The notes: generated by a model not told the origin, from the sequence alone. A DNA stretch of 14,346 bases from Candidatus Poribacteria bacterium (GCA_002687025.1 NYZG01000077.1:1-14346); one strand, 5' to 3'. Shown: positions 7,325 through 14,346, numbered from the stretch's first letter. Made by a program: numbers and translations.

Positions 7325-8656
7325 ATGCGGCTTTGGCCCCGCACGCAGCATCGCGACGCCGAGAGGATGGCGCGCTTCGACGAGCAGTTCGGCAAGGCGC
7401 TGATGCGCAGCGAGCTTCGCCGCGTGACATTCCTCGCCGCGGCGTTGGGCCTGGGGCTGTTGGTGACGGTGTACGCGCTCGTGCGCCCGGAGTCGCTCTC
7501 GAACAGTTCCCTGGTGGCGTCCGCGCGGTACTGGGTGGTCGTGCTGGTGATGTTCCTCGCGCACGAGTTGCTGGTCCGTGGGCTGCTGATACGCGCCATG
7601 GAGCGCGACCGGCGCCTTCATCCGGCAGTGCTGTACGTAAACGCGCTGGTCGAAGTGACCATGCCGACGGTGGCGCTGCTCATCGACGCGACGCTGCTGC
7701 ACCCCATCTACTCCTTGTTCGCGCCCGCCACTTTCATCTATTTTATCTTCATCACGCTCTCGGCCCTGCGGCTGGACCCCAAGCTGTCGATCTTCACGGG
7801 CCTGGTCGCGACCGCCGAGTATCTGATCGTCGCGCTGTTCCATATGGATCAGGCCGTTCTCTATTCGCCCGACACGTACTTCCACGTGTCTGCGAGCGGG
7901 TTGGTGTGGAATCATCTGGTGAAGGCCGCGTTCCTCCTGGCCGGAGGGGCCGCGACCGGGTACCTGACGATACAGATCAAGATGGCGGTCTGCGCATCGC
8001 TGGAAGCCATTGAGGAGCAGACGCGCATTCTCGGCAAGTTCGGCGAGCACGTGTCGCCAGCGGTCGCGGAGGCGCTGTTGGAGCAGGGCGCGGAGCATCG
8101 AGGCGAGGCGCGCGACGTGTGCGTGCTGTTCTGGGACATACGTGGGTTCTCCACGTTCTCAGATGGGAAATCGCCGCAGTACATCATGGACTATCTGAAC
8201 GCCGTGTTCGGGATGATGGACGACCTCATCCCGACCAGAGGCGGGTTCATCAACAAGTACCTCGGGGATGGGTTCATGGCCGTCTTCGGGGCGCCGTTGG
8301 CGAATCCAGAGGCGCGCCATCGCGCTGTCGAAGCAGGCTATGAACTGCTTCGCGCGGTGGAGCGCGTGAACGAGACCGGGGAGTATCCCGCCACGCGCAT
8401 CGGCATCGGCCTGCACGCGGGCGAGGTGGTGACCGGCAACATAGGCACGCCGCAGCGGCGCGAATACACCGTCATCGGAGAGGTGGTGAATATCGCGGCG
8501 CGTGTGGAGGCGCTCAACACGGAGTTCGGTTCGCAGTTCCTGATCTCCTCGGCGGTGTACGAGGATGTTAGGGACGATGTCCCGGACGCCAAGGATCTCG
8601 GCAGCGCCACGGTCAAGGGCTCGGAGACGCCGATTGAGATCTATCAACTCGCGTAA
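7325..8656 (+). CDS. Membrane-bound class III adenylate cyclase
   Basis: A 443-residue protein. The N-terminal half has about six hydrophobic helices (near 34-54, 69-89, 101-124, 128-149, 154-174 and 194-216). A short linker (225-258) leads to a class III nucleotide cyclase domain. All expected catalytic residues are visible: metal-binding D271 (FWDIRGFS) and D315 (KYLGDGF), purine-selecting K311 and T382 (EYTVIG), and transition-state N389 and R393 (VNIAAR). Lys with Thr or Asp is the adenylate type, so it should make cAMP from ATP and be catalytically competent, probably as a homodimer. The sensory input through the membrane part is unknown; the helices match no domain I can name. It follows the ceramidase-like gene by 34 bases with no promoter evident, and the next gene starts 10 bases after its stop, so shared transcription from the queG promoter is likely. 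No cAMP receptor is in the window. Confidence 0.93.
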   Translation: MRLWPRTQHRDAERMARFDEQFGKALMRSELRRVTFLAAALGLGLLVTVYALVRPESLSNSSLVASARYWVVVLVMFLAHELLVRGLLIRAMERDRRLHPAVLYVNALVEVTMPTVALLIDATLLHPIYSLFAPATFIYFIFITLSALRLDPKLSIFTGLVATAEYLIVALFHMDQAVLYSPDTYFHVSASGLVWNHLVKAAFLLAGGAATGYLTIQIKMAVCASLEAIEEQTRILGKFGEHVSPAVAEALLEQGAEHRGEARDVCVLFWDIRGFSTFSDGKSPQYIMDYLNAVFGMMDDLIPTRGGFINKYLGDGFMAVFGAPLANPEARHRAVEAGYELLRAVERVNETGEYPATRIGIGLHAGEVVTGNIGTPQRREYTVIGEVVNIAARVEALNTEFGSQFLISSAVYEDVRDDVPDAKDLGSATVKGSETPIEIYQLA

Positions 8657-8666
8657 TGGGGACTGG

Positions 8667-9062
8667 ATGCTCAAGAACGCTGGCCGCATCACGGAGAAAC
8701 TGCGGCCGAAACAGGAATCCATGGACGCCGACGAACGCGTCCGCGTGTGGCGACTCACGGCGAGCCGCTTCCGTCTCGACGTTGCCGACTGTCGCGACGC
8801 GCTCATCAGCGTGCGGCATATGACGCGCGACGGGGTGTCGCGTCACGAGGGTGTTCAGACCCTTGTGCGGGCCCGGGAGGAGATGGTCGCCGCGTTCGGC
8901 CGGCTCACCGAGGGATTCGAGGACGTGGGCCGGAAGTGCACGCCGGAGTTCGAGGAGCTCACTCGGGAGATGAACCTCCTGGCATCGGAGTTCCGAGCGT
9001 CCACGAGCCAGCGCACCGACGAAGTCCATCAGAACATGCGCGACGCGGCGAGACGCATCTAG
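8667..9062 (+). CDS. Small charged helical protein of unknown function
   Basis: I do not recognise this 131-residue protein. It is rich in Arg, Glu, Asp and Leu/Val/Met spaced as in amphipathic helices, with long helical stretches near 20-55 and 62-128, and no signal peptide or membrane segment. A short helical bundle or coiled coil is likely. Two cysteines (C42, C91) form no metal motif. Third positions are strongly G/C, like the neighbours, which supports a real gene. The ATG at 8667, with GGGGA just upstream and 10 bases after the cyclase stop, is preferred. The ATG at 8721, preceded by AGGA, is an alternative giving 113 residues. Position between two cyclase-domain proteins suggests a partner or regulator of one of them, but that is inference. 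Confidence 0.7.
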   Translation: MLKNAGRITEKLRPKQESMDADERVRVWRLTASRFRLDVADCRDALISVRHMTRDGVSRHEGVQTLVRAREEMVAAFGRLTEGFEDVGRKCTPEFEELTREMNLLASEFRASTSQRTDEVHQNMRDAARRI

Positions 9063-9076
9063 CCTGAGGTCGGCGA

Positions 9077-9115
9077 CTGGCGCCCGCTCTTGCCGCCGCC
9101 CCGCCCTGGCGCCAG
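9077..9115. repeat. Inverted repeat around the STAND gene promoter
   Basis: CTGGCGCC (9077-9084) pairs with GGCGCCAG (9108-9115) across 23 bases. The right arm is itself part of the perfect palindrome CTGGCGCCAG (9106-9115). The arms flank the candidate -35 and the palindrome overlaps the start of the -10. That arrangement suits an operator. With no following T run it is a poor terminator for the gene ending at 9062. Confidence 0.4.
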
Positions 9116-9118
9116 AAT
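9090..9118 (+). promoter_or_regulatory. Candidate promoter for the cyclase-STAND gene
   Basis: TTGCCG (9090-9095), a 17-base spacer and CAGAAT (9113-9118) place the start near 9125, 30 bases before the ATG at 9155. The inverted repeat 9077-9115 spans it. Read-through from the upstream genes is equally possible. Confidence 0.33.
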
Positions 9119-9154
9119 GGGTGCGCTCCAATCCCTGCGCGCCTGGGGTGTAGG

Positions 9155-12100
9155 ATGCCGGATAGGGAAGACGAGACTACACACCTCGAGATGGCCCACG
9201 TCCTGTTCATGGACCTGGTGGGCTATTCACGCCTCTCCGTCGAGGAACAGAGCCGTCGCATCGGCGCGTTGCAGGAGATCGTGCGGTCTTGCCCCGTCTA
9301 TCGGGAGGCGGAATCCGAGGAGACGGTGCTGGCGCATCCGGCCGGAGATGGCATGGCACTGGCGTTCTTCCGCGATCCGTCGTCGCCTGCCCGGTGCGCG
9401 CTGGCAGTGGCCGAAGCCATCGCCGCGCGTGACGATCTGCCGTTGCGGATGGGCATCCACTCCGGCCCCGTCCACCGCGCGGAGGACATCAATCGCACCG
9501 CCAATGTGCGTGGCCCGGGGATCAACGTCGCGCAGCGTGTCATGGACTGTGGCGACGCCGGGCACATCCTCCTGTCATACGTGGTCGCCGAGTCGCTGTC
9601 CGAGTCCGAAGTGTGGTCTCCTCGCCTGCATGATCTCGGTGAAGTCGAGGTTAAGCACGGCCTGCGTGTCCGGCTCTTCAGCCTGGCCGACGGGGACATC
9701 GGCGATCCCGCCACGCCCACGCGCGTGCGTGCCCTGCGCGAGCAATGGAGCGAGGAACACCGCAACCACAATCTCCCCGCGTCGCTCACGAGCTTCATCG
9801 GGCGCGAAGGGCAGGTCGAGGAGGTGAAGGGGCGACTGCGGGAGACGAGACTCCTGACGCTCACAGGCACGGGCGGCACGGGAAAGACACGCCTGTCAAT
9901 GCGCGTCGGCGAGGAGTCTCTCGACGAGTATCCCGACGGCGTTTGGTTCGTGGAGTTGGCGTCGATCTCCGACCCAGACCTGGTCATCAACGTCGTCGCC
10001 GCGGTATTGGGTGTGCAGGACGGGCCGGGGACGCCTGTACCAGAGGTCCGCGAGCCATCGGCTCAGCCGCTGATGGCGAGGCTGACCCAATACCTGCGCA
10101 CGAGGCAGGCCCTCCTGATCCTGGACAACTGCGAGCATCTCGTGGAGGGCGCGGCCCGCGTCGCGGAGGCCCTGCTTCTGGAGTGCCCCGACCTGCGCAT
10201 TCTTGCCACGAGTCGCGAGGTCCTTGGCGTCAGCGGCGAAGCGACATGGCGTGTTCCGCCCCTCTCCATGCCCGGCCGCGACGAGGACGGCGCCGGCCTT
10301 GTTGGGGCCGAGTTCGAGGCAATGCGGCTGTTCGTCGATCGCGCGCGCGCCGCGAAGGCGGACTTCGCCCTGACCGATGAGAACGCCGGGGCCGTCGCCG
10401 CGATCTGCCGACGGCTGGACGGCATTCCCCTGGCGATAGAACTCGCCGCGGCGCGGGTGCGCGCGATGTCCGTCGAACAGATCCACGAACGTCTCGACGA
10501 TCGATTCCGGCTTCTCACCGGAGGCGGACGGACGTCGGCCCGGCGTCAGCAGACGCTCCGGGCGCTGGTGGACTGGAGCTACCGACTGCTGGACGAACCT
10601 CAACAGGCCGTATTCTGCCGGCTATCGGCGTTCGCCGACGGGTTCACCATGGAGGCCGCGGAGGACGTCTGCGCTTTCGGCGAGGTCGAGTCGTGGGACG
10701 TGCTCGATCTCCTGCTGCGGTTGGTGGACAAGTCCCTGGTGATCGTAGAGGAAGGTGGCGCCGGGCCACGTTACCGGATGCTCGAGACGCTACGCGAGTA
10801 TGGCGGGGAACGCCTGGTCGAGACGGGCGAGGCGCGACAAGTCCGAGAGCGTCACTTCGACCACTTCGCGGGATTCGTGCACGAGGCGGCTCCGAAGTTC
10901 CGGGCCGCTGCGGCGATCGATGCGATGGACAGTGTGGCGGACGATTACGGCAACATCCGTCAGGCGTTGGAGTGGACCCGAGAGGCGCCCGACCGGCGCG
11001 GGGCAGACCTGGTCGACGCTCTTGGGCAGTTCTGGGTGTCCCGAGGCCACTACTCGGAGTGCCGCGAGTGGTGCGGCCTGTATCTCTCGTCAGGCGTTGA
11101 TCTGGACGCACGTTGCGGCGCCTCCATCCGCTGCTACCTCGCGGACGGTCTCCTTGGGGCGGCTGAGCATGTCAAGGGCAGGAAGATCGCCGAGGAGGCG
11201 CTTTCCACCTTCGAGGATCTAGAGGATCGGCCGGGCATCGCGCGCGCGTGGTACCTACTGGGATACGGTCACACCCGGCATGGAGGGTACGAACAAGGCC
11301 GCAAGTACTTCGAGGACGCGCTCGCCATATGCCGCGAGTCAGACGACGATTTCCGTCTCCTGGAAATCCTCCCTGTCGCCGCCGTTTCGGCGGCGTACTA
11401 CGGTGAGGCAGACCATGCCTGGGCCCTGTGCCTTGAAGGACTTCCCCTCGCGCAAGAGCACGGCCATGTCCTCGCCGAGTCCGTCTGTCTGTTGGCTAAG
11501 GGCACACTCGAGATGACCATGGGAGATCACGCGGGCGCGGAGGAATCGTGCGAACGCGCTGTGCGTCTGGCGCGCGACGGCCGGTCTGACTTGATCGTTG
11601 CCCATGGCCTCCGGTGGCAAGGACTCGTCGCCGGGGCACAACAGGACTACGCGTCGGCGTACAGCTACACCCAGGAGAGCTGTCGGCTGTTCCGCAAAAT
11701 GGGATCGTATGGCGAGGTCCCGTACCAACTGCGCGTGCTGGCGGCTCTCGATACGTTGCTCGGGAACGGATCGCGCGCGCGAATCCACTGGGCAGAAGCC
11801 GAGGCCGCCGCGTCGGCCCTTGGTTGGGGCGCCTTCCTATGCCGGTTGGGTGTGACGGACCTCAATCTCGTCGACGGGGACCTGGCGTCTGCGGCGCGAG
11901 ACCTACAGTACGTCCGTGGAGTCCTGCTGGAGGCGCCCCACGGTCCAGGTCTGCGTCAGTACATTGTCCGATGTGGTCGGCTTGCCGTTATCAGAGGTGA
12001 GCGCGATCTCGGAACGACACTTCTCTCCGTCGGCGAGACGTCGCTCCTCGGTGTCACACGGCGGGATCCCATTCATGCGCTTGAGAGTCGACGGCTAGAG

Positions 12101-12223
12101 GCAGCGGCTGCTGACGCCCGGGAGCGCATGAGCGCGGCGTCGTTCTCGGCCGCATGGGAACGCGGCAAGGAACTGTCTGTAGAGGAAGCGGCGGACCTCG
12201 CGGACCAGGTGGTCGGCGCATAG
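9155..12223 (+). CDS. Cyclase-domain STAND ATPase with helical repeat tail
   Basis: A 1022-residue cytoplasmic signalling protein in three parts. Residues 10-178 are a class III cyclase-type domain: D20 (FMDLVGYS) and D65 (PAGDGM) for metal, N124 and R128 (INVAQRV) for the transition state. The purine-selecting Lys and Thr/Asp positions are not conserved (HPAGD and RGPGIN instead), so activity or nucleotide choice is uncertain. Residues 207-470 are a STAND/NB-ARC ATPase: P-loop GTGGTGKT (238-245, K244), Walker B LLILDN (D324), sensor ATSRE (R354) and GIPLAIEL (423-430). A winged-helix-like region follows (about 470-550, with RYRMLETLREY). Residues 560-1000 are degenerate TPR-like helix pairs, the usual ligand-sensing part. 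This order is common in large regulatory proteins of Acidobacteriota-like genomes. No LuxR or SARP DNA-binding domain is seen. Ligand binding to the repeats would be expected to drive ATP-dependent oligomerisation. The start at 9155 has only a weak GGGGTG ribosome-binding site. Confidence 0.92.
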   Translation: MPDREDETTHLEMAHVLFMDLVGYSRLSVEEQSRRIGALQEIVRSCPVYREAESEETVLAHPAGDGMALAFFRDPSSPARCALAVAEAIAARDDLPLRMGIHSGPVHRAEDINRTANVRGPGINVAQRVMDCGDAGHILLSYVVAESLSESEVWSPRLHDLGEVEVKHGLRVRLFSLADGDIGDPATPTRVRALREQWSEEHRNHNLPASLTSFIGREGQVEEVKGRLRETRLLTLTGTGGTGKTRLSMRVGEESLDEYPDGVWFVELASISDPDLVINVVAAVLGVQDGPGTPVPEVREPSAQPLMARLTQYLRTRQALLILDNCEHLVEGAARVAEALLLECPDLRILATSREVLGVSGEATWRVPPLSMPGRDEDGAGLVGAEFEAMRLFVDRARAAKADFALTDENAGAVAAICRRLDGIPLAIELAAARVRAMSVEQIHERLDDRFRLLTGGGRTSARRQQTLRALVDWSYRLLDEPQQAVFCRLSAFADGFTMEAAEDVCAFGEVESWDVLDLLLRLVDKSLVIVEEGGAGPRYRMLETLREYGGERLVETGEARQVRERHFDHFAGFVHEAAPKFRAAAAIDAMDSVADDYGNIRQALEWTREAPDRRGADLVDALGQFWVSRGHYSECREWCGLYLSSGVDLDARCGASIRCYLADGLLGAAEHVKGRKIAEEALSTFEDLEDRPGIARAWYLLGYGHTRHGGYEQGRKYFEDALAICRESDDDFRLLEILPVAAVSAAYYGEADHAWALCLEGLPLAQEHGHVLAESVCLLAKGTLEMTMGDHAGAEESCERAVRLARDGRSDLIVAHGLRWQGLVAGAQQDYASAYSYTQESCRLFRKMGSYGEVPYQLRVLAALDTLLGNGSRARIHWAEAEAAASALGWGAFLCRLGVTDLNLVDGDLASAARDLQYVRGVLLEAPHGPGLRQYIVRCGRLAVIRGERDLGTTLLSVGETSLLGVTRRDPIHALESRRLEAAAADARERMSAASFSAAWERGKELSVEEAADLADQVVGA

Positions 12224-12265
12224 CGACATGGCATCCCGTATCCACCCCTAACCGGCGTGCCTCCA

Positions 12266-12308
12266 GTCGGCCGGCGTAGATGACCCAATCGCCTTGCGCC
12301 CGGCCGAC
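12266..12308. repeat. Nine-base inverted repeat between the STAND and LamG genes
   Basis: GTCGGCCGG (12266-12274) is the exact reverse complement of CCGGCCGAC (12300-12308), separated by 25 bases. It may be a weak terminator for the STAND gene, though no T run follows. It may instead be an operator, since the right arm occupies the spacer of the candidate LamG promoter. Confidence 0.4.
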
Positions 12309-12322
12309 CGACGCGCTAGCTT
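12294..12322 (+). promoter_or_regulatory. Candidate promoter for the LamG gene
   Basis: TTGCGC (12294-12299), a 17-base spacer and TAGCTT (12317-12322) predict a start near 12329, some 48 bases before the ATG at 12377. The -10 lies within the decamer GCGCTAGCTT, which recurs at 13153-13162 upstream of the next gene. Confidence 0.38.
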
Positions 12323-12364
12323 GCCCACTGCATCGCGGTGGCACTACCATCCGATGTCCTAAAG

Positions 12365-12369
12365 GGAGG
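12365..12369 (+). promoter_or_regulatory. Ribosome-binding site that fixes the LamG start
   Basis: GGAGG seven bases before the ATG at 12377. It supports this start over the in-frame GTG at 12338, and the resulting protein begins with a normal signal peptide. Confidence 0.7.
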
Positions 12370-12376
12370 ACAGACC

Positions 12377-13159
12377 ATGGGCAATCGCGCCTACCGCGCA
12401 TTCGTCGTTCTCGTCGTCGCAACGGCGCTCGCCACGCCTTACGCAACGCGGGCCGAAATCATCGGCGCCTGGCTATTCGACGAAGGCAGCGGCGCCACCA
12501 CCGAAGACGCCACGGGCCAGCAGGCCGACGGCGACCTCATCGGAGGCGCGGACTGGGACACCGGTAGATTCGGCGGCGGCATCCTGTTCGACGGCTCGAC
12601 CGGTCATGTCGAAATCCCCGACCCCGACCAGGTGCTGATCACGCCGCAGATGACGGCGATGGCATGGGTGAGGTTCGAGAGCGTCGCGGGAAATCACTCG
12701 ATCCTGGAGCAGTATGACTGGGCCGGTGACCTCGGCGCGTACGCATTCCGCAGCAACGGCGCGGCGCTGCAGTGCTACGTCATCTGGGGGGTCGACGCTC
12801 CCGTCGCGCAGGGCGGCGCCCTGGAGGTGGACGTGTGGACGCACTGCGCGTTTTCGTACGACGCGGACATGCTCCGCATCTACCAGGATGGGGAACAGGT
12901 CGGCGAACTCGCCATCGCCAACGGCGACCTGAACCCAAGCCTGAAGTCGCTATCGGTCGGCGTACGCGGGGATACGAAGGACGTCCACTGGATGGCGGGG
13001 GCGATGGATGAAGTCGCCCTATTCGACACCGCGCTGTCGGAGGACGAGATCAGCGCGATAGCCACCACGGACGCGAGCCTCGCCGCCACGGTGCTTGCGG
13101 TAGACGCGAAAGCCAAGGCGGCCGTGGTCTGGGCGACGCTGCGATCGGGCGTGCGCTAG
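12377..13159 (+). CDS. Secreted LamG-type concanavalin-A-like domain protein
   Basis: A 260-residue protein. A Sec signal peptide (basic MGNRAYR, hydrophobic core about 9-19, cleavage near ATRA-E at 26) is followed by one LamG/ConA-like lectin fold domain (about 28-225). Typical landmarks are GAWLFDEGSG (30-39), FGGGILFDGSTGHVEIPD (65-82), MAWVRFE (95-101), VWTHCAFSYD (153-162), LRIYQDGEQVGEL (166-178) and MDEVALFDTALSEDEI (210-225). Such domains bind carbohydrates or proteins, with no catalytic residues expected. The last 30 residues, with AKAKAAVVWATLR, are a tail outside the domain. Similar Lys-then-Trp endings are, from memory, frequent on Poribacteria LamG proteins. The propeller gene follows 53 bases later in the same direction. 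Confidence 0.9.
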   Translation: MGNRAYRAFVVLVVATALATPYATRAEIIGAWLFDEGSGATTEDATGQQADGDLIGGADWDTGRFGGGILFDGSTGHVEIPDPDQVLITPQMTAMAWVRFESVAGNHSILEQYDWAGDLGAYAFRSNGAALQCYVIWGVDAPVAQGGALEVDVWTHCAFSYDADMLRIYQDGEQVGELAIANGDLNPSLKSLSVGVRGDTKDVHWMAGAMDEVALFDTALSEDEISAIATTDASLAATVLAVDAKAKAAVVWATLRSGVR

Positions 13160-13162
13160 CTT
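13153..13162 (+). repeat. Second copy of the decamer GCGCTAGCTT
   Basis: This decamer includes the TAG stop of the LamG gene and is identical to 12313-12322. Copies end 54 and 50 bases before the ATGs of two consecutive secreted-protein genes. Here no good -35 is seen 17 or 18 bases upstream, so the match may be chance or part of a different signal. Confidence 0.3.
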
Positions 13163-13212
13163 CTCGCGCGCCGTCGGCTTTCGCCCAAATGCCCGTCGAT
13201 CGGAGTCGTGCT

Positions 13213-14346
13213 ATGCGTGGCGCTGTTGCGCCGGTGCTGCTCGCCCTGTGCGCGATGTCGGCCGTCGCTGCGTACCCGGAGCGGCTCCTCGATTGGGAGG
13301 AGTTGGCCGCGCCGCCCGGGTCGTGGCCTCCTTCGGCCCTTGCCTCCGCCCGAGGCGGGCTCTACACGAACGGCGGGCGTGAGTCGCGCGGTCGCAATCC
13401 AGGGGTGTTCCGCCTGGACACTGCGACGGACGCATGGATCGAGTGCGGCTTCGCCGGCCGCCCCGTGCGGGATCTGGGGGCCGATGGCGACGCCCTTTAC
13501 GCCGTCGTCGGCGACCGCAAGGCGGCCGAGTTGTACCGATCGACGCAGGACGGCGACTGGCTCCACCTGGTCGCGTTGCCCGAGTACGCCGCGCTCCTTG
13601 GCGTCTCGCAGGCCGTTGCGTACGTGAGCATCCCCGGAACCGATGGTGGTCTGAGCCTTCTCGATCTGGCCACCGGCGGGCAGGAGTCCATGTCGCTGCG
13701 CGTGCGCGACCTGGACATCGACCGCGTTTCCGCGTGGGCATCCGGCAGTGACTCCTCCGTCACCCTCGGGACGGCGTCGGGCCACTCGTACATTCGCGTT
13801 GGGGGCAGGTCCACGTGGTTGTCGAGCCGTTACGGCCCGCCTGGGTACCCTATCCTGGACGTGGTCGGCGACTCGATGGGCGCCACTGCGGTCACGAGCT
13901 CTGGGGTGTTCCATCAGGAGGAGGATATGTCCGAGACGTGGAGCGCGGTGGGCGGCGTCGCGCCAGGCACGGTGGTGTCGGCGGCGGCCGTGACCGGTTG
14001 GGGCCAGACATACATCGCTACGGCCGCGCACGGAGTGTATGAGCGTGCCCGCGACCGATGGGAGCCCAGGAACGAAGGCCTGTGGAGTCTCGATGTCCGC
14101 GCTCTGGGAACGTCGCGCCCGGGACGGAGTGACTCCTCGGTATACGCCGCCACATTTGGCGGCGGGGTGCATGTCCTGCTCCCGGATTCGGGGTCGTGGC
14201 TGCCCATGACTCGGGGGTTGACGAACTTGTGGGCGCTCTCGCTCTCCGTGGTGGAGGATGTCGTCTACGTTGGCACGACCGAAGGACGCATATTCCGCTG
14301 GGACTGGAGCGATGACAGCGTCGAGTGGCGCCGTTTGCCCGCGCCC
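13213..14346 (+). CDS. Exported beta-propeller-like protein (C-terminus outside window)
   Basis: The first 378 codons of an exported protein, open to the end of the window. The leader MRGAVAPVLLALCAMSAVAA suggests Sec export with cleavage near residue 20, before YPERL. Cys13 is not in a proper lipobox. The mature part shows repeated propeller-like blades of the pattern hydrophobic strand, Gly, ALYAV, then an aromatic strand ending in a Trp or Leu turn. Examples: DALYAVVGD with LYRSTQDGDW (about 92-116), TYIATAAHGVYE with RWEPRNEGL (about 271-293), SVYAATFGGGVHV with SWLPMTRGLTN (about 313-341) and VVYVGTTEGRIFRW. This resembles BNR or two-component-regulator type propellers. I cannot assign a ligand or enzyme activity. 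GGAG seven bases before the ATG at 13213 supports the start. Its frame has no stop to 14346. Confidence 0.83.
   Translation, partial: MRGAVAPVLLALCAMSAVAAYPERLLDWEELAAPPGSWPPSALASARGGLYTNGGRESRGRNPGVFRLDTATDAWIECGFAGRPVRDLGADGDALYAVVGDRKAAELYRSTQDGDWLHLVALPEYAALLGVSQAVAYVSIPGTDGGLSLLDLATGGQESMSLRVRDLDIDRVSAWASGSDSSVTLGTASGHSYIRVGGRSTWLSSRYGPPGYPILDVVGDSMGATAVTSSGVFHQEEDMSETWSAVGGVAPGTVVSAAAVTGWGQTYIATAAHGVYERARDRWEPRNEGLWSLDVRALGTSRPGRSDSSVYAATFGGGVHVLLPDSGSWLPMTRGLTNLWALSLSVVEDVVYVGTTEGRIFRWDWSDDSVEWRRLPAP

Noticed and set aside
7322..8098. Open frame antisense to the membrane part of the adenylate cyclase
   Set aside because: Gln/His/Arg-rich translation is typical of the complement of hydrophobic codons; no domain is seen.
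7325..12223. Assigning the cyclase cluster to Pycsar, CBASS or Avs anti-phage systems
   Set aside because: No effector (TIR, nuclease, phospholipase or dedicated membrane toxin), CD-NTase fold or other defence gene is visible, and the membrane cyclase has the adenine-selecting residues of ordinary adenylate cyclases.
1..14346. tRNA or rRNA genes, CRISPR arrays, insertion sequences, integrases
   Set aside because: No cloverleaf-like segment, regularly spaced repeat, transposase motif or terminal inverted repeat with target duplication was found on reading both strands.

Overview
The window is GC-rich bacterial DNA (roughly two thirds G+C by eye) with codon use that looks even throughout. It carries nine protein genes, two of them cut by the window ends. 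I see no rRNA, tRNA, CRISPR array, transposase or phage gene. The content is a formylglycine sulfatase with a twin-arginine leader, a GH123/DUF4091-type secreted glycosidase, a TolB-like lipoprotein, a neutral-ceramidase-like hydrolase, a LamG protein and a cyclase-STAND-repeat giant. Together these resemble Poribacteria, Latescibacterota, Planctomycetota or Acidobacteriota genomes. The LamG protein and its C-terminal tail remind me most of Poribacteria. This is inference from gene families, not phylogeny.

Layout. (a) 1-4537: a sulfatase (minus, C-terminus beyond the window) is divergent from a TolB-type six-bladed propeller lipoprotein (plus). That gene converges on a 926-residue secreted GH123-like glycosidase (minus). 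(b) 4538-4837: a 300-base divergent regulatory region with candidate promoters on both strands and a palindrome-bearing repeat shared with the sulfatase/TolB intergenic region. (c) 4838-9062: a tight plus-strand series of queG (epoxyqueuosine reductase), a neutral-ceramidase-like protein (start overlaps the queG stop as ATGA), a six-helix membrane class III adenylate cyclase (34-base gap) and a 131-residue helical protein of unknown function (10-base gap). (d) 9155-12223: a 1022-residue protein joining a class III cyclase-type domain, a STAND/NB-ARC ATPase and a helical repeat tail. (e) 12377-14346: a secreted LamG protein followed by an exported beta-propeller protein cut by the window end.

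How the genes may work together. The sulfatase, GH123-like enzyme and ceramidase-like enzyme act, as families, on sulfate esters, beta-N-acetylgalactosaminides and ceramide-type amides. Degradation of sulfated glycans or glycosphingolipids is therefore a testable idea, not a demonstrated pathway. The second theme is signalling: a membrane adenylate cyclase with a complete catalytic set, a small helical protein, then a STAND protein whose cyclase-type domain keeps the metal-binding aspartates but not the usual purine-selecting residues. Candidate sigma70-like promoters were found by eye. Three of them share a TTGCGC -35 hexamer with a 17- or 18-base spacer.
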